From positions 2,453,205 through 2,517,204 of the forward strand of contig QRDG01000415.1 of NCBI GenBank assembly GCA_012064385.1: DNA of 64,000 nt. The letters are read 5' to 3'. A model generated the notes under the pieces. The model was not told where the DNA came from. It saw nothing but the letters and a program-made list of their open reading frames with translations, and searched no databases. Within the stretch, counting starts at the first letter, position 1, and every line of letters begins with the position of its first letter. A program made the position numbers and the translations under genes. This document shows, in pieces, positions 34,322 through 45,847 of the stretch. The stretch comes from Puccinellia tenuiflora (lineage: Eukaryota; Streptophyta; Magnoliopsida; Poales; Poaceae).

Positions 34322-36718
34322 CCCTCCCTCAATCTTAGCCGTATCAAGAAGGCTGAGATTGCGCCGGCAGACTGAGAACTGTGGTAATGGCAACGGCTTG
34401 GTGAAAATGTCCGCAAGTTGATCTTTAGAGGAGATGAACCTGATGTGGAGAAGTTTCTGTGCAACCCTCTCTCGCACAAAATGATAGTCAACCTCAATAT
34501 GCTTCGTCCGAGCATGGAACACAGGATTAGATGATAGATATGTTGCGCCAATGTTGTCACACCATAGAATAGGTGGACGGTCCTGTGATACTCCCAACTC
34601 CTGAAGCAACGACTGCACCCAGATCAACTCAGCAGTGGCATTGGCAAGAGCCTTGTACTCAGACTCCGTACTGGAACGCGACACTGTGGCTTGTTTCCGA
34701 GCACTCCAGGCGATCAAGTTAGGCCCATAGAAGATGGCATGTCCCCCCGTGGATCGCCTGTCATCAGAGTTCCCAGCCCAATCTGCATCAGAGTACGCAG
34801 ACAGGAGACTGGAAGAAGATCGCCGAAGATGAACTCCATGTGAGATGGTCGAGCTGACATAGCGAAGAATACGCTTCACAGCAGACCAGTGAGGATGACG
34901 AGGAGTCTGCATATACTGACACACTTTGTTAACTGCAAAGGAGAGATCAGGCCGTGTAAGCAGCAAATACTGTAGACCACCAACAATGCTGCGATAGGTA
35001 GTGGCCTCATCAGATGTCAGAGGATCCCCAGCCACAGCAGACAAACACTCAGTCGACGTCATAGGAGTGGACGCCGACTTGCACTGAAGCATCCCAGCGC
35101 GACGAAGAAGATCAAGAGCATACTTCTTCTGAGTAAGAGCCAGACCCTGAGAGACATCAGAGACCTCGATCCCAAGAAAGAAGCGAAGAGAGCCCAAATC
35201 CTTCACCGCAAATTCAGACTGAAGACCATGAACAAGACGATCAATAGCTGAATGCATGGAGCTTACCACAATGATATCGTCGACATATACCAAGAGATAC
35301 ATGGTGAGATCCGGTCGACGAAGCATAAACAAGGAAGTGTCAGCACTGGAGGGAACAAATCCATGGTCCCGAAGAGCACTCCCCAGACGAGCATGCCAAG
35401 CACGAGGCGTCTGTTTCACGCCATAGATGGCCTTAATCAAGCGGCAAAGGTGGTGTGGCTGGGTGGAATCAACAAACCCAGGCGGCTGACGCATGTAGAC
35501 CTCCTCCTCAAGAACACCATGGAGGAATGCATTCTGAACATCGAGCTGACGAAGATGCCAACCACGGGTGACCGCAAGAGAGAGCAGCAGCCGAATAGTG
35601 GTGGGCTTAACCACAGGACTGAAGGTGTCCTCGTAGTCAAGACCATAGCGCTGCTTGAACCCTTTGGCCACGAGACGCGCTTTGTAGCGCTCAGTAGATC
35701 CATCAGCGTGTCGCTTGATCTTGAAAACCCACTTGGAGTCGATGACGTTGATGCCGGGACGAGGAGAAACAAGCTGCCAAGTCTCGTTTCGACGAAGAGC
35801 CTGAAACTCGGCCTCCATCGCATCACGCCAGTGCGGTATGCGCATAGCATCATGGTGGCTGGTAGGCTCGGTGGAGGGATCAGCAACACCATGCGTAGAA
35901 CAGGCAGTGAGCCAGGCCACCGTCCCATCGGTCTGCACCCTGGGCCGGGAGTTGCCCGTGCGGCTCCGAGTAACATGCGGAGGAGGCACAGACAACTGCA
36001 CAGGCGGCAGAGAGCGCTCACTCGCCGTGGCGTCAGTGGCAGGAGTGGGCGACGGGGAGTCCTGAGCCGGCCCAGGCGAGGGTGGGCTGGCCAAAGGGGA
36101 CGCCGACGCGGGCGAGTCGGGCCGGCCCACGGGCGAAGAGGGCGAGGAGGCGCCCATGCCGCCCGGAGTGGATGGGCTGGCACCAGAAGAGGCCGGTGGA
36201 GAAGCACCAGTGCCAGCCCGTGCATGGTTTTGCATGGGACTGGGACCCTCAGGCGTAGCCTGATCGACGTGATCGACGTGATCTGCAGTATCCGTCGATG
36301 GCGTCAGGTCCAAGAGCTCAAGCCGAGCTCCACGAGCAGTGCCTGCACCATGGTTAGGAAGCAGGGCAGGGGTATACGCAATATCTGCAAATTGGTCAAC
36401 AGAAGCTGGTGTAGAATTGGTGTCAGCAGGTGTAGTGGTGGTTGGCATGTTTGCAAAGGGAAAAACACTCTCGTCAAAGATAACATCGCGAGAAATATAG
36501 ACTCTATTGGAGGGGACATGCAAACATTTATAGCCTTTATGAAGAGAGCTATAGCCAAGGAACACACACTTTTTAGAACGAAACTCAAGCTTTCGATTAT
36601 TGTAGGGCCGAAGATGAGGCCAACAAGCACAACCAAAAACTTTGAGGAATGTGTAGTCTGGGGTTTCATGCAATAGGACTTCCAAAGGAGTTTTCATGGC
36701 AAGAACACGAGTAGGGAG
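34316..36718 (-). CDS. Copia pol, C-terminal two-thirds (integrase end, reverse transcriptase, RNase H), 5'-truncated
   Basis: This frame of 800 codons is uninterrupted from the truncation point (36718) to a stop at 34316 beside the polypurine tract. In order it shows the end of integrase (PTRVLAMKTPLEVLLHETPDY, LKVFGCACWPHLRPYN), a Pro/Ser-rich linker, and Copia reverse transcriptase (WVFKIKRHADGSTERYKARLV, LDVQNAFLHG). The YVDD polymerase motif and a Copia RNase H (DADWAGNSDDRRSTGG, STESEYKAL, LWCDNIGATYL, HIEVDYHFVRE) follow. The start Met reported further right would lie inside the neighbouring LTR and is not real. The intact frame suggests recent activity, but gag, protease and the integrase core are missing here. 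Confidence 0.9.
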   Translation of the reverse strand, partial: LPTRVLAMKTPLEVLLHETPDYTFLKVFGCACWPHLRPYNNRKLEFRSKKCVFLGYSSLHKGYKCLHVPSNRVYISRDVIFDESVFPFANMPTTTTPADTNSTPASVDQFADIAYTPALLPNHGAGTARGARLELLDLTPSTDTADHVDHVDQATPEGPSPMQNHARAGTGASPPASSGASPSTPGGMGASSPSSPVGRPDSPASASPLASPPSPGPAQDSPSPTPATDATASERSLPPVQLSVPPPHVTRSRTGNSRPRVQTDGTVAWLTACSTHGVADPSTEPTSHHDAMRIPHWRDAMEAEFQALRRNETWQLVSPRPGINVIDSKWVFKIKRHADGSTERYKARLVAKGFKQRYGLDYEDTFSPVVKPTTIRLLLSLAVTRGWHLRQLDVQNAFLHGVLEEEVYMRQPPGFVDSTQPHHLCRLIKAIYGVKQTPRAWHARLGSALRDHGFVPSSADTSLFMLRRPDLTMYLLVYVDDIIVVSSMHSAIDRLVHGLQSEFAVKDLGSLRFFLGIEVSDVSQGLALTQKKYALDLLRRAGMLQCKSASTPMTSTECLSAVAGDPLTSDEATTYRSIVGGLQYLLLTRPDLSFAVNKVCQYMQTPRHPHWSAVKRILRYVSSTISHGVHLRRSSSSLLSAYSDADWAGNSDDRRSTGGHAIFYGPNLIAWSARKQATVSRSSTESEYKALANATAELIWVQSLLQELGVSQDRPPILWCDNIGATYLSSNPVFHARTKHIEVDYHFVRERVAQKLLHIRFISSKDQLADIFTKPLPLPQFSVCRRNLSLLDTAKIEGGC

Positions 36719-39157
36719 TGAAAGAGCATGGTTGCCCCTATGTGTTGTTTTGGTAATTAATGACAATCTCTATGGACTAATGTGTGCTTTGAGTTATATT
36801 TGTAGTGTTGGTCCATAAGGAATGCTTGGACTCCATATGTTGGAGTCAAGGCTAAAAGAAGAAGACTATATGTTGATCAAGGCTAAGTGCAAGTTGATCA
36901 ACATACAAGATTAGGGCATGTGAAGAAGAAGATCATTTGTTGATCAAGATCCTATGTTGTCCATGGTGGATGGCGTCACGTGGTGATCATCAAGATAAAG
37001 GCCATGTGAAGATATGTCGAAGAGTGCCTCTCCCATCTTGGTGTATGGGGGAGCAATATGCGTGTCTTCACCAAGCGGAGCAAAATCAAGAAAGGTGATC
37101 CTCTTGAGAGTAGATCAAGATCGTCATCATCTAGCTCAAGTGGAATGCGCAAGGCAAAGGTATGATCTTGATAGGGTTTCTATTTTACCGGTCTCGCGGT
37201 GTAGTTGGGAGACCGGGTTTTAGGATAGGTAACCGTACTATCAAGAGGGGCTCTCAAGTGAGCTTTAGCGTATCGGTCGTAGAGAGCTCAAACCTTTGCA
37301 TTCTTGGCATCATCTTTATTGGTTCATATTTGGCTCTTATCGTGGTGTGGTATTGGTGCTTGTCGTGCTTGTCATGACAAGCCCAAGGTCACCGAAAACG
37401 GTTCTCATATGTGTTCCCTATTGAGTTTTCGGTGTCGGAGATTTTGTCGGTCCATCTATGCGGAAGATTTCACTCTTCCATTTATTAGCAAAATCTCCCT
37501 TACTTGGTTTCAATATTCTCACATGATATAGGGTAGCATTTGTCGTCCTCTTTCCAACAAAAGTGGTTTCGTGTCATTCGGACTTCATTTGCAAAAGATA
37601 TGGTCTTCCGGTTTTAAATAGAAAGGTTTTACCTCTCATCATTTGGTTTGACCATATCTTATTGAACAATGATGTTTCTCTGCATAATCTTGTTGTGCTC
37701 GTTGTGACGATTCCAACGAGTCCAAGATTACCGAAAACGGAGTTCGTATGTGGAAGATATTGCGTTTTCGGTATCGGTAGTTTTCGAGATAGAAAAAGAA
37801 AAGAAACAAAAGAAAAGGGGGGGGGGGGGGGGGAACCTGCCGGCCATCAGCCCGGCATGGCCGGCTCCATGGCTGGGGGCTCTCGGTTTGAGCCCCGGCC
37901 ATCATGGCCGGCCCCATGGCTGGCCAGCCCGGCCATCCCCCGGCCATAGCCCGGCCTGGCCGGCCTACCTCTCCCTGCTGCACGAAATGTGGCCTAACGG
38001 CCATATTTTGGAGCCACTACTTAAGGGGCTTCTTCCCCATCTTCACCCCAACTCTTTGGCACTCTTTGAGCAAGTTTTCCTCCACCATTGTTGACCTCTT
38101 AGAGCTTTGCTATCTCTCAATCCCTCCAATAGTTCTTGCTAGTTTTTGAGGGAAAAGAGAGAGGAGGTCTAGATCCACGTTTCCACCGATCGGTTTCTCC
38201 TCTAAGTGAGGGGAACACCTTGGATCTAGATCTTTGGAGTTTCTTTGTGTTTCTCCTTGTTCTTCCTCCCAAATCCCTCCCAAGCATTAGTTGCTTTAGT
38301 TGGATTCGGGTTGGAAGAACTTGTCCACTTAGTGTGTTCTTGCCATTGCATTAGTTGCATCGGTTTGAGTTCTCCACGGTGATTCGTGGAAAGTGAAGTT
38401 GAGAAGCTTGTTACTCTTGGGTACTTTGGTGCCCTAGAGCTTGTTCCTCTAGGGCACGTTGGTACCCTAGACGGTTTGATTTCTCGGAGTCTTGGTGGCT
38501 TACGGGATTTGTTGGGAGCCTCCAATTGTGGAGTGTGGCTCAACCTTGTTGCTTCGGAGCTTTGGTAGCTACGAAGATATTGCCGGGAGCCATCAATTGA
38601 GTTGTGGTGTGTGCCCCGGCCTTGGGCATCGAGTCTTGGCGGCTCGGTGCATTTGGTGAAGACCCTCCAACTTGTGGAGTGAGCTTCACCCTTGTAAAGG
38701 TTCTAGTTGTCAACCTCAACGGCAACATAGTGACAAGTGCCTCGCCACATTGGTGGTAAGACACAACGGAGATACGGTGTGCCATATCAAGGCTACTCGG
38801 TGTTTCACATTGGTGAACACCGCGCCGCTCCAACGGAGACTAGCTTCCATTGGGAAGTAAACTTCGGGATAAAATCATCGTCTCCAAATGCCTCGGTATT
38901 TCTATCCCGAGCTTCTTACTTATGCTATTTACTTTGTGATAGACATTAAGCTTAAAGTCATATATCTTGCTATCACCTAGTTGATCATATTGCTTAGCAT
39001 AAGTTGTTGGTGCACATAGGTGAACCTAGCTAGTTTAGGTTTTGGCTTGATAAATTAAACGTTAGTTTTATTCCACATTTATTCAAGCCTTAACCGTAAT
39101 AATTTTAAATCGCCTATTCACCCCCCCCCCCCTCTAGGTGACATCCGTGTCCTTTCA
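36719..39157 (+). mobile_element. 5' LTR of the gag-only compound element, 2439 bp
   Basis: It begins TGAAAGAGCATGG and ends GTGTCCTTTCA, followed by the PBS. It shares nearly all its length with 45848-48400 at high identity, except a GC-rich block (37785-38000) just before the TATA-like CTTAAGGGGC. A G run at about 37818-37833 and a C run at 39119-39132 are present. The 5 bases before it are GGGAG. Confidence 0.88.
37830..38030 (+). promoter_or_regulatory. U3 GC-rich CCGG palindrome block and core promoter of the 5' LTR
   Basis: Repeats of CCGGCC/GGCCGG with CATGGCC spacers occupy 37848-37968, followed at 38012-38031 by AGCCACT-ACTTA-AGGGGCT, the imperfect counterpart of the TATA-containing inverted repeat in the 3' LTR. 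Confidence 0.5.
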
Positions 39158-39159
39158 AT

Positions 39160-39171
39160 TGGTATCAGAGC
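39160..39171 (+). other. Primer binding site of the compound element
   Basis: TGGTATCAGAGC, complementary to the initiator tRNA-Met 3' end, two bases after the LTR end. Confidence 0.9.
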
Positions 39172-39212
39172 GGGTTCTCTCTTTATAGGGCTTCACGGCC
39201 TAGAGAGTAAAG

Positions 39213-41336
39213 ATGTCGTCTAGTGGTTTAGTGCACAATGATTCTTTAATATTTGATGGCACTAATTATAATGATTGGATAAATCGCATGCTAGATTATT
39301 TTCGGGACATTGATCCATGTATAGAGCAAATTCTAGATATGGGTTTTTCTCCTCTAGAGGATGAGGAAAATTCTTATCTAGATGATGAAGCTTCTAAAGT
39401 GATTTTCAAGTCTTTGAGTAATGCAGTTGCTTTGTCGATCTCCCCTTATCGGAATGGCCATGAGCTATGGACCAAGCTTCAAGACAATTATGGTGTGTCC
39501 ATGGATAGTGAGAATGATTGTTCTCACTCCACCTCCGGGCGTAATGAGTTCTCAACTTCTTCTACCTCACCTACATGTGGCAAGCCACAAAATAATGCAA
39601 TGGTGAGTAGGGATAAATTTCGCAATAATGATAGTGAGCTTCCTTTAGATGATATTTCATCTCTATCTTATTGCAATGATTTATCTTTGGACTTAAACAC
39701 ATCTAGAACTATAAATGTTTCACATGCTTGTGTTGATAGTCCTTGCATATCTTCTAAATCGTTAAGTAGTGATGATCATGACAATAATAATGATGATGAA
39801 GAAGATGATGCTTACTTTAATAAGAAAGGTCTAATGGTTCTTAATGCTCTTTCAAATAATGAAAATGCTTGTGAGAACCTACATGAAATTATGAGCACCC
39901 TTATTGAGCGAGGGGTTACTATTGAAAATTTGGAAGCTCGTGAAAATGAAAGTCTTAGCCGCGAACGTAATTATGCGGACACAATTGCGGATCTTGAGCA
40001 AGCTCTTGAAGAAATCCAAACCACCAAGAAATCTCTTGAGGAGACCTTTACTCTAGAGTTATCTAAAGTAAATGAAACCCATGATAGAGCTCTCAAGGTG
40101 GCTAATGATTTTAAAATAAAAAATGATGAGCTTGTTGTTGAAATTGTTAGACTCCTTGAGGCTAATGTGAAATTTGAAAAGGATGCCAAGTCCTTGGAAG
40201 ATTCTCTTGCACATCTCACTAAGTCTCATGATCAACTCCAAGCTCAATTATTAAAAGAGCTTCCTACTTGTTCTCCCATTGCTATTAATGTTGATGCTTG
40301 TGCTACTAACTCTATTTCTTGTGAAGCATCCATTTTAAAGGAGAATGTTGAGCTAAGGGCTCAACTTAAATTGCTAACTAGCAATTATGAGATATTGGAA
40401 AAAAGCCATGAGAAGCTCTCGAGCTCTCATGAGGATCTTCTAGTATCTCATGGTAAGCTAAAGTTAGCTCATGAGGCTATCGCTACCAAGGTAATATCTA
40501 GTGAGCCTCATGTGGACAATGGCACGACTTCTACTAAGAATGCTATAATACCATGTGCTAGTCCTTGTAATTCTTCATCTCAACCTAGTGGTAAATCATA
40601 TGTTGAATTACATTTCGTGCCTAGTTCCTCTAACAATGAAGCCTCAACTTCCACTAGTGCTTGTGTAGCTACTAACCTTGTAGGGAAGTCTAAAGAGCAC
40701 AAGGCACAAGCCACCTCTTTGAAGAAAGATGTGGAGAAGCGTCATAAAGGGAAGGCTACACTTGACAACATGTTGAGTGTGCAAAAATCCCCCAATGACA
40801 AGAGTGGACTTGGATTCAACTCCAATATCAAGAACAAGTCCAAGAATAGCAAGAAGGAGGGTCAAGAACAAGTCAATCACTCGACCAAGATTGTTTGCTT
40901 CAAGTGCAAAATTGAAGGGCATCATGTTAGGGATTGCCCAATGAAGAAGAAGCCTCTTAGTGAGAAGCAAGTAGGGAAGCGGTCTATTGTTCAACCTCAT
41001 GCTCAACCTCGGGTTGAACAAGGGCCACCTCCTAAGAAGACTCAAGTCATTGCTCCTCAAGTTAGGGAGCCTATTAAGAAGAAAGAAAAGAGTCGATATT
41101 GCTACTTATGCCGTGAGAAGGGTCACTTGGCTTCTTCATGCACAAACGGTACTCTATCCCACCCCATAATTATTGATGATGTTTATTCTCTTAGGAAGGA
41201 TAGGGTTGGCAATGTGTTTGCCAAATATGTGGGGACTCAAAGTGGTGTCAAGAAAAGAACCATTTGGGTTGCCAAGCCTATTGTGACTAACCTCTTAGGA
41301 CCCAACTTGGTTGGGGACCAACAAGCTCAAACTTGA
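39213..41336 (+). CDS. Gag protein of the compound element (707 residues), with two zinc knuckles
   Basis: The frame starts 42 bases after the PBS and is uninterrupted. The N terminus (LIFDGTNYNDWINRMLDYF, ALSISPYRNGHELWTKLQDNY) is a copia-type gag fold. A Ser/Asp/Asn-rich linker and a coiled coil of more than 200 residues follow (for example LEQALEEIQTTKKSLEETFT). Two CCHC knuckles lie at about residues 562-575 (CFKCKIEGHHVRDC) and 630-643 (CYLCREKGHLASSC). The C-terminal tail is related to the decayed minus-strand gag at 4.6-7.0 kb. No protease, integrase or reverse transcriptase follows, so the element would have to borrow them. Gag presumably packages its own RNA. Confidence 0.85.
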   Translation: MSSSGLVHNDSLIFDGTNYNDWINRMLDYFRDIDPCIEQILDMGFSPLEDEENSYLDDEASKVIFKSLSNAVALSISPYRNGHELWTKLQDNYGVSMDSENDCSHSTSGRNEFSTSSTSPTCGKPQNNAMVSRDKFRNNDSELPLDDISSLSYCNDLSLDLNTSRTINVSHACVDSPCISSKSLSSDDHDNNNDDEEDDAYFNKKGLMVLNALSNNENACENLHEIMSTLIERGVTIENLEARENESLSRERNYADTIADLEQALEEIQTTKKSLEETFTLELSKVNETHDRALKVANDFKIKNDELVVEIVRLLEANVKFEKDAKSLEDSLAHLTKSHDQLQAQLLKELPTCSPIAINVDACATNSISCEASILKENVELRAQLKLLTSNYEILEKSHEKLSSSHEDLLVSHGKLKLAHEAIATKVISSEPHVDNGTTSTKNAIIPCASPCNSSSQPSGKSYVELHFVPSSSNNEASTSTSACVATNLVGKSKEHKAQATSLKKDVEKRHKGKATLDNMLSVQKSPNDKSGLGFNSNIKNKSKNSKKEGQEQVNHSTKIVCFKCKIEGHHVRDCPMKKKPLSEKQVGKRSIVQPHAQPRVEQGPPPKKTQVIAPQVREPIKKKEKSRYCYLCREKGHLASSCTNGTLSHPIIIDDVYSLRKDRVGNVFAKYVGTQSGVKKRTIWVAKPIVTNLLGPNLVGDQQAQT

Positions 41337-41413
41337 TCAATAGGTTGTGATGGAGGACATTGGAGACGTGGCTATCCTTGAAGAACTAAGGGATCTTCTT
41401 GATTATTATTTCC

Positions 41414-41414
41414 N
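41414..41414. other. Single ambiguous base (N): probable assembly join
   Basis: The only N in the window. It sits exactly where the sequence jumps back to a second, error-rich copy of the preceding 750 bases. Confidence 0.9.
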
Positions 41415-42190
41415 ATCATATGTTGAATTACATTTTGTGCCTAGTTGCTCTAACAATGAAGCTTCAACTTCCACTAGTACTTGTGTAGCTACTAACCTTG
41501 TAGGAAGACTAAAGAGCACAAGGCACAAGCCACTTCTTTGAAGAAATGTGGAGAAACGTCATAAAGGGAAGGCCACACTTGACAACACATGTTGAGTGTA
41601 CAAATCCCCCAATGACACGAGTGGACTTGGATTCAACTCCAATATCACAAGTCCAAGAGTAGCAATAAGAAGGGCCAAGAACAAGTCAATCACTCGGCCA
41701 AGATTGTTTGCTTCAAGTGCAAAATTGAAGGGCATCATGTTAGAGATTGCCCAATGAAGAAGAAGCCTCTTAGTGAGAAGCAACTAGGGAAGCGGCCTAT
41801 TGTTCAATCTCTTGCTCAACCTCGGGTTGAACAAAGGCACCTCCTAAGAAGACTCAAGTCATTGCTCCTCAAGTTGAGGGCCTATTAAGAAGAAAGAAAA
41901 GAGTCGACATTGCTACTTATGCCGTGAGAAGGGCCATTTGGCTTCTCATGCACAAACGGTACTCTATCCAACCCCATAATTATTGATGACGTTATTCTCT
42001 TAGGAAGGATAGGGTTGGCAATGTGTTTGCCAAATATGTGGGAACTCAAAGTGGTGTCAAGAAAAGAACCATTTGGGTTGCCAAGCCTATTGTGACTAAC
42101 CTCTTAGGACCAACTTGGTTGGGGACCAACAAGCTCAAACTTGATCAATAGGTTGTGATGAAGGACATTGGAGACTTGGCTATCCTTGAA
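41415..42190 (+). repeat. Second, indel-rich copy of 40597-41400 (gag 3' end)
   Basis: The segment repeats the end of gag in the same order but has many one-base losses, mostly in runs (GGACCAACTTGG for GGACCCAACTTGG; GGCTTCTCATGC for GGCTTCTTCATGC; ACAAAGGCACC for ACAAGGGCCACC). It reads in no single frame. After about 42190 the sequence continues as the unique 3' region. This pattern suits an unmerged overlap with an unpolished contig end better than a biological duplication. Confidence 0.7.
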
Positions 42191-45100
42191 GAATTAAGGA
42201 TCTTCTTGATGATTACTTCCACAAGCCAAGTCATTTGGATTATATTGTCATATCTCATATCTAATGCTCCTTCTTGCGGTAACTTATATTTAAATTACAT
42301 ATATATATATTGAAGTTGCTTGCCCCCTAGCATGTGTTAGTTTTGTTCCTAGCATGTGCTTATATATGTTGTGCTTATTGCTTACCTTGAGCAATCAATT
42401 TTGTGTATGTTAATGTGCGCTCCATATATGTGTAAACTTTGTGTTGAGTCCTTATTGGATCTTGTGTTGATTTCAATGGGCGCTCTTTTTTTTTGAGAAA
42501 TTAATGGACTATCCCATTTTGGGGGAGTGATATGCTTTGTGCACTTCACTAATCTAAAAATGTGTGTATATGAGTAACACCACCTAGTATTGATATATCA
42601 CGATTATCTAGTAACTATGTGGTGTGTCATGCTCATGAGAAATTCAAATTCTATAATGTCTATTAATTATCTCTATTTTGATTTTATTTGCCTCTTGTTA
42701 AGAAGAAATGAATTATCACATTGTGGGGGAGTAATAAGCTATGTGCATATAACAATCCTACAAAATGTGAACATTTGAGGTTTGCCACTTAGATTTGATA
42801 TTGTAAATTATCCTATTCCTATGTGGCATATTAGCTCAAACAAGTTCCAATTTGCTTTTTAGCTATCTTTTGGTTCTTGTTTGTGTGAGTTTGCTTGGTG
42901 TGATTTGTCTCTAATATGCATTTCCATACATTAGTTGAGAAATCATTTGTTCCATATTATTCTAACCATGGCCTTGCCGGTTGGTTTGAATAGTTGGAAC
43001 TACCAACAAACCTTATTAAAACATGGTGTTTTATTTCTTATCTCTTGCCATATGTTTTATCTTGTGAGGATATTCTTGGATACATCCTATCATCGGGAAA
43101 ATAATTCCAAATGGTCACTGTCCTTGGACAATCCATATTTATGTTTGTGATAAAATATTTTTGATTATCCTTACATTGGCATTGTCTTTTATTTGCCCTA
43201 TCTCTTGCCAAAAGAGTTATTTTGACTCCCTTTGCCTTCCTTGCCTCTTGCATGGATCCTAATTTTCAAATTGGTAATGTTTAGTGTTGTAAATAAAATA
43301 TGAAGAGTAATGATCCCTTGTGCATGCACTTTGTATTCAAATGCAAATATCAAAATAATGCATGATTCTTGGGGGAACATTTCTTTTTATTTAGAACACT
43401 ATTCTATCTATCACTATTTGATCCTTTCAATTGGCATTTGATTTCTATCGTATGTGTTTATGGAAGACAAATCTTTTTCTCTTGATGCTTTGTGCCATCA
43501 TGAAAAGTATAGAGGGTGTTTGGTTTATTTTGTGTAACCTCGCTCTCTTTTGGGAGTCTTGCCTTCTCATCTCTTGTTTTATGATTATCCTATAGAATGA
43601 GAAAACCCTTTGAGCATATCTTTTTCTTTCACCTTATATGCTCATTGGCCTTGCCTAGGTACCTTCAATTGGTATTAATTGGAATTTAATATCTCCTCCA
43701 TAGATATTTGTTTCAATTGATATTTATTGTGAGAATTTTGATACCTTACTACTTTATTTTACTTTACTTGATTCCGGTCAAGTATTATCCTCTTTTTGGT
43801 ATCTTGTCTCCTAGTTGGTATCTTATTTTTCAGTTGGTGTCTTATCTCTCATGTGTTGTTTGATTTGATTCCTATTGATATCACACTTCATGTGTTTATG
43901 TGTTTTGGAATCATTCACATGTTGATTTGTTTCTTTCTTCGATCATGTGTTGATTTGGATTTTGATATAAATTTGGACAACCTTTTTGTGTCACACTTTG
44001 GTGTGCTCTCTTCTTGGTTTACTTAGTGTTTTGTCCAAATTGTATCTCATTCAGTTCTTGTAAGTCCATGCATGCATATTTACTAGTATACTTATTTTAT
44101 GGCATGCTAGTATTTCTTGATCCAATATATAGGGGATACTCCACCAAATCCTAAATCGGCTAAGATGTGCATGAAATTCAATTTCATATCTATATGCACA
44201 TATTTATATGGAGTGTTTCCTATGTATTGTAGTTCATCTAACTACTATGGGACCCAATGAGTTTGGGAACCATGTTGTACTTGAATTTTGTTTTAGGTAC
44301 AATGAAGATGCATTGGATGCTTGCCTCATTCATAAGGAAGGTGTTCTCACCATGTGATTATTGGAGTCAAGCTTTGATGATAAACAAAAATTCTCATCTT
44401 CATCATCACCAATGCTATTTCGGTAACAAGTGTTTATCCAATGCATATTTTTCTTGTATTCAACCTGTGTAGGTTGCCTCTTGGCATGAAAACTTTAATG
44501 TACAATTGTTGTGGTTTTGGATTATTTCCTTCACTTGTATATCTTTGTGATATTTGTGATGAAGTTGCAAAAACCTTCCTTCAATTGGTATTATCTCTTT
44601 GTGATACTTGTTGCCTATCTCAAAGCATTTCCACTATCTCTTGTTCCCTTAGTGATATGTGTGATGCATTTGAAGTTCATTTATATACAATGAGATAAAT
44701 TTGAGCTATGTGCTATGCTTTTAAGCAATAATCTCTTCTTGTATATTCATGACTTCCTTTTTGTTACCATAGTCTCCTTTCTTCGACCATTTTATATGTG
44801 CAAGTTTCTTTGTCGATGAATATCATTGTCTACTTAGAAACCTATACATATGAGAGAGGTCACCTTTTATTTTGTATCCTACTTTCTTTCAAGCCACCTT
44901 GTCTTTTATCTATAATTCTTTGGTGGCTCCAAGTTTGTCTCGTGAGTGCTTGCCTTATTTCTATTCGCATCATTGCGCACTCACATTTTATGGAAGATTC
45001 TTCTCTTCATGCTTATCACGGTGAGTATGTTGATTTTGTTGGCTAAATGTTCTCACTAGCTCCTGGGTTTTTCAATTGGTTTTATTTTTCAAGTGGTATC

Positions 45101-45830
45101 CTTGAGCTTGTGAACATATTCTTTTTGAAAAATCTTCTTTGTATGATTGTGTGTGTCAATACTTGATATATAACTTATCTCCATTTGGTTAAGACTATGT
45201 GTCTTACCAAATTAATTGTCTTGTCACACACACATACTTTTGGTTGGGCCTTTACTAATAGTTTCTTTTAATTGGTATCTCCTTATGGCTCAACCACATC
45301 TTTGGTGCAAGTGCTTTGTCTTGCTTTAATTTTTTTTACATCCTTGCACTTGGTGAGTGTTCTAGATGATTTTGGGGGAGCAAGGATTCCATATTTGTGC
45401 ACTCCTCAATAGTGCATGAACATTGGGGAGCTTCTCCATTTTTATTTAGAACTCTCGCCTTGGATCTTTTTGATTGCATATCTTCTTTGTGGAGATGTTT
45501 AGAATGACTTCATCTTATTTGCAATCTTTGATCCTCAATATAGTTTGATTTCCTCTAATTATTCGTCAATGGATATGTGTATTTGATTCCACTCACATTT
45601 TGAGAAATGCACACTTTATGGAGAAATTCATACTATATTGGCTTTCTAAATTTTTCTTCCCATTTCGGCAATCGATGCCAATGGGGGAGAAGTTTTAGAG
45701 GGTTTAAGGGAATTTGGTCTTATGCTTTCGTTTGGTTCTTAAGCATTTGCCTCTCATGCTCATGCATCCTTGTCTTGCAAGGTTGCTTAATTCATTATAT
45801 AAACCCTCTCAAAAGGGATTGTCATCAATT
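42191..45830 (+). mobile_element. Non-coding 3' internal region of the compound element
   Basis: About 3.6 kb of T-rich sequence with no frame above 100 codons and no pol domains. Two dispersed word families stand out: PBS-junction-like TTCAATTGGTAT (about eight sites between 43423 and 45280) and polypurine-like TGGGGGAG (42520, 42724, 45374, 45682 and the true tract at 45836). Confidence 0.6.
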
Positions 45831-45847
45831 ACCAAAATGGGGGAGAT
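45831..45847 (+). other. Polypurine tract of the compound element
   Basis: ACCAAAATGGGGGAGAT directly before the 3' LTR start. Confidence 0.8.

Noticed and set aside
35252..36676. 474-codon plus-strand open frame
   Set aside because: It lies antisense to the Copia pol, which has clear reverse transcriptase and RNase H motifs. The plus frame has no domain and is a shadow of it.
39119..39132. Homopolymer C runs (also near 48362, 49370 and 50664) as a functional site
   Set aside because: They are a constant feature of this LTR family's end and their length varies, probably by slippage or base-calling. I give them no function.
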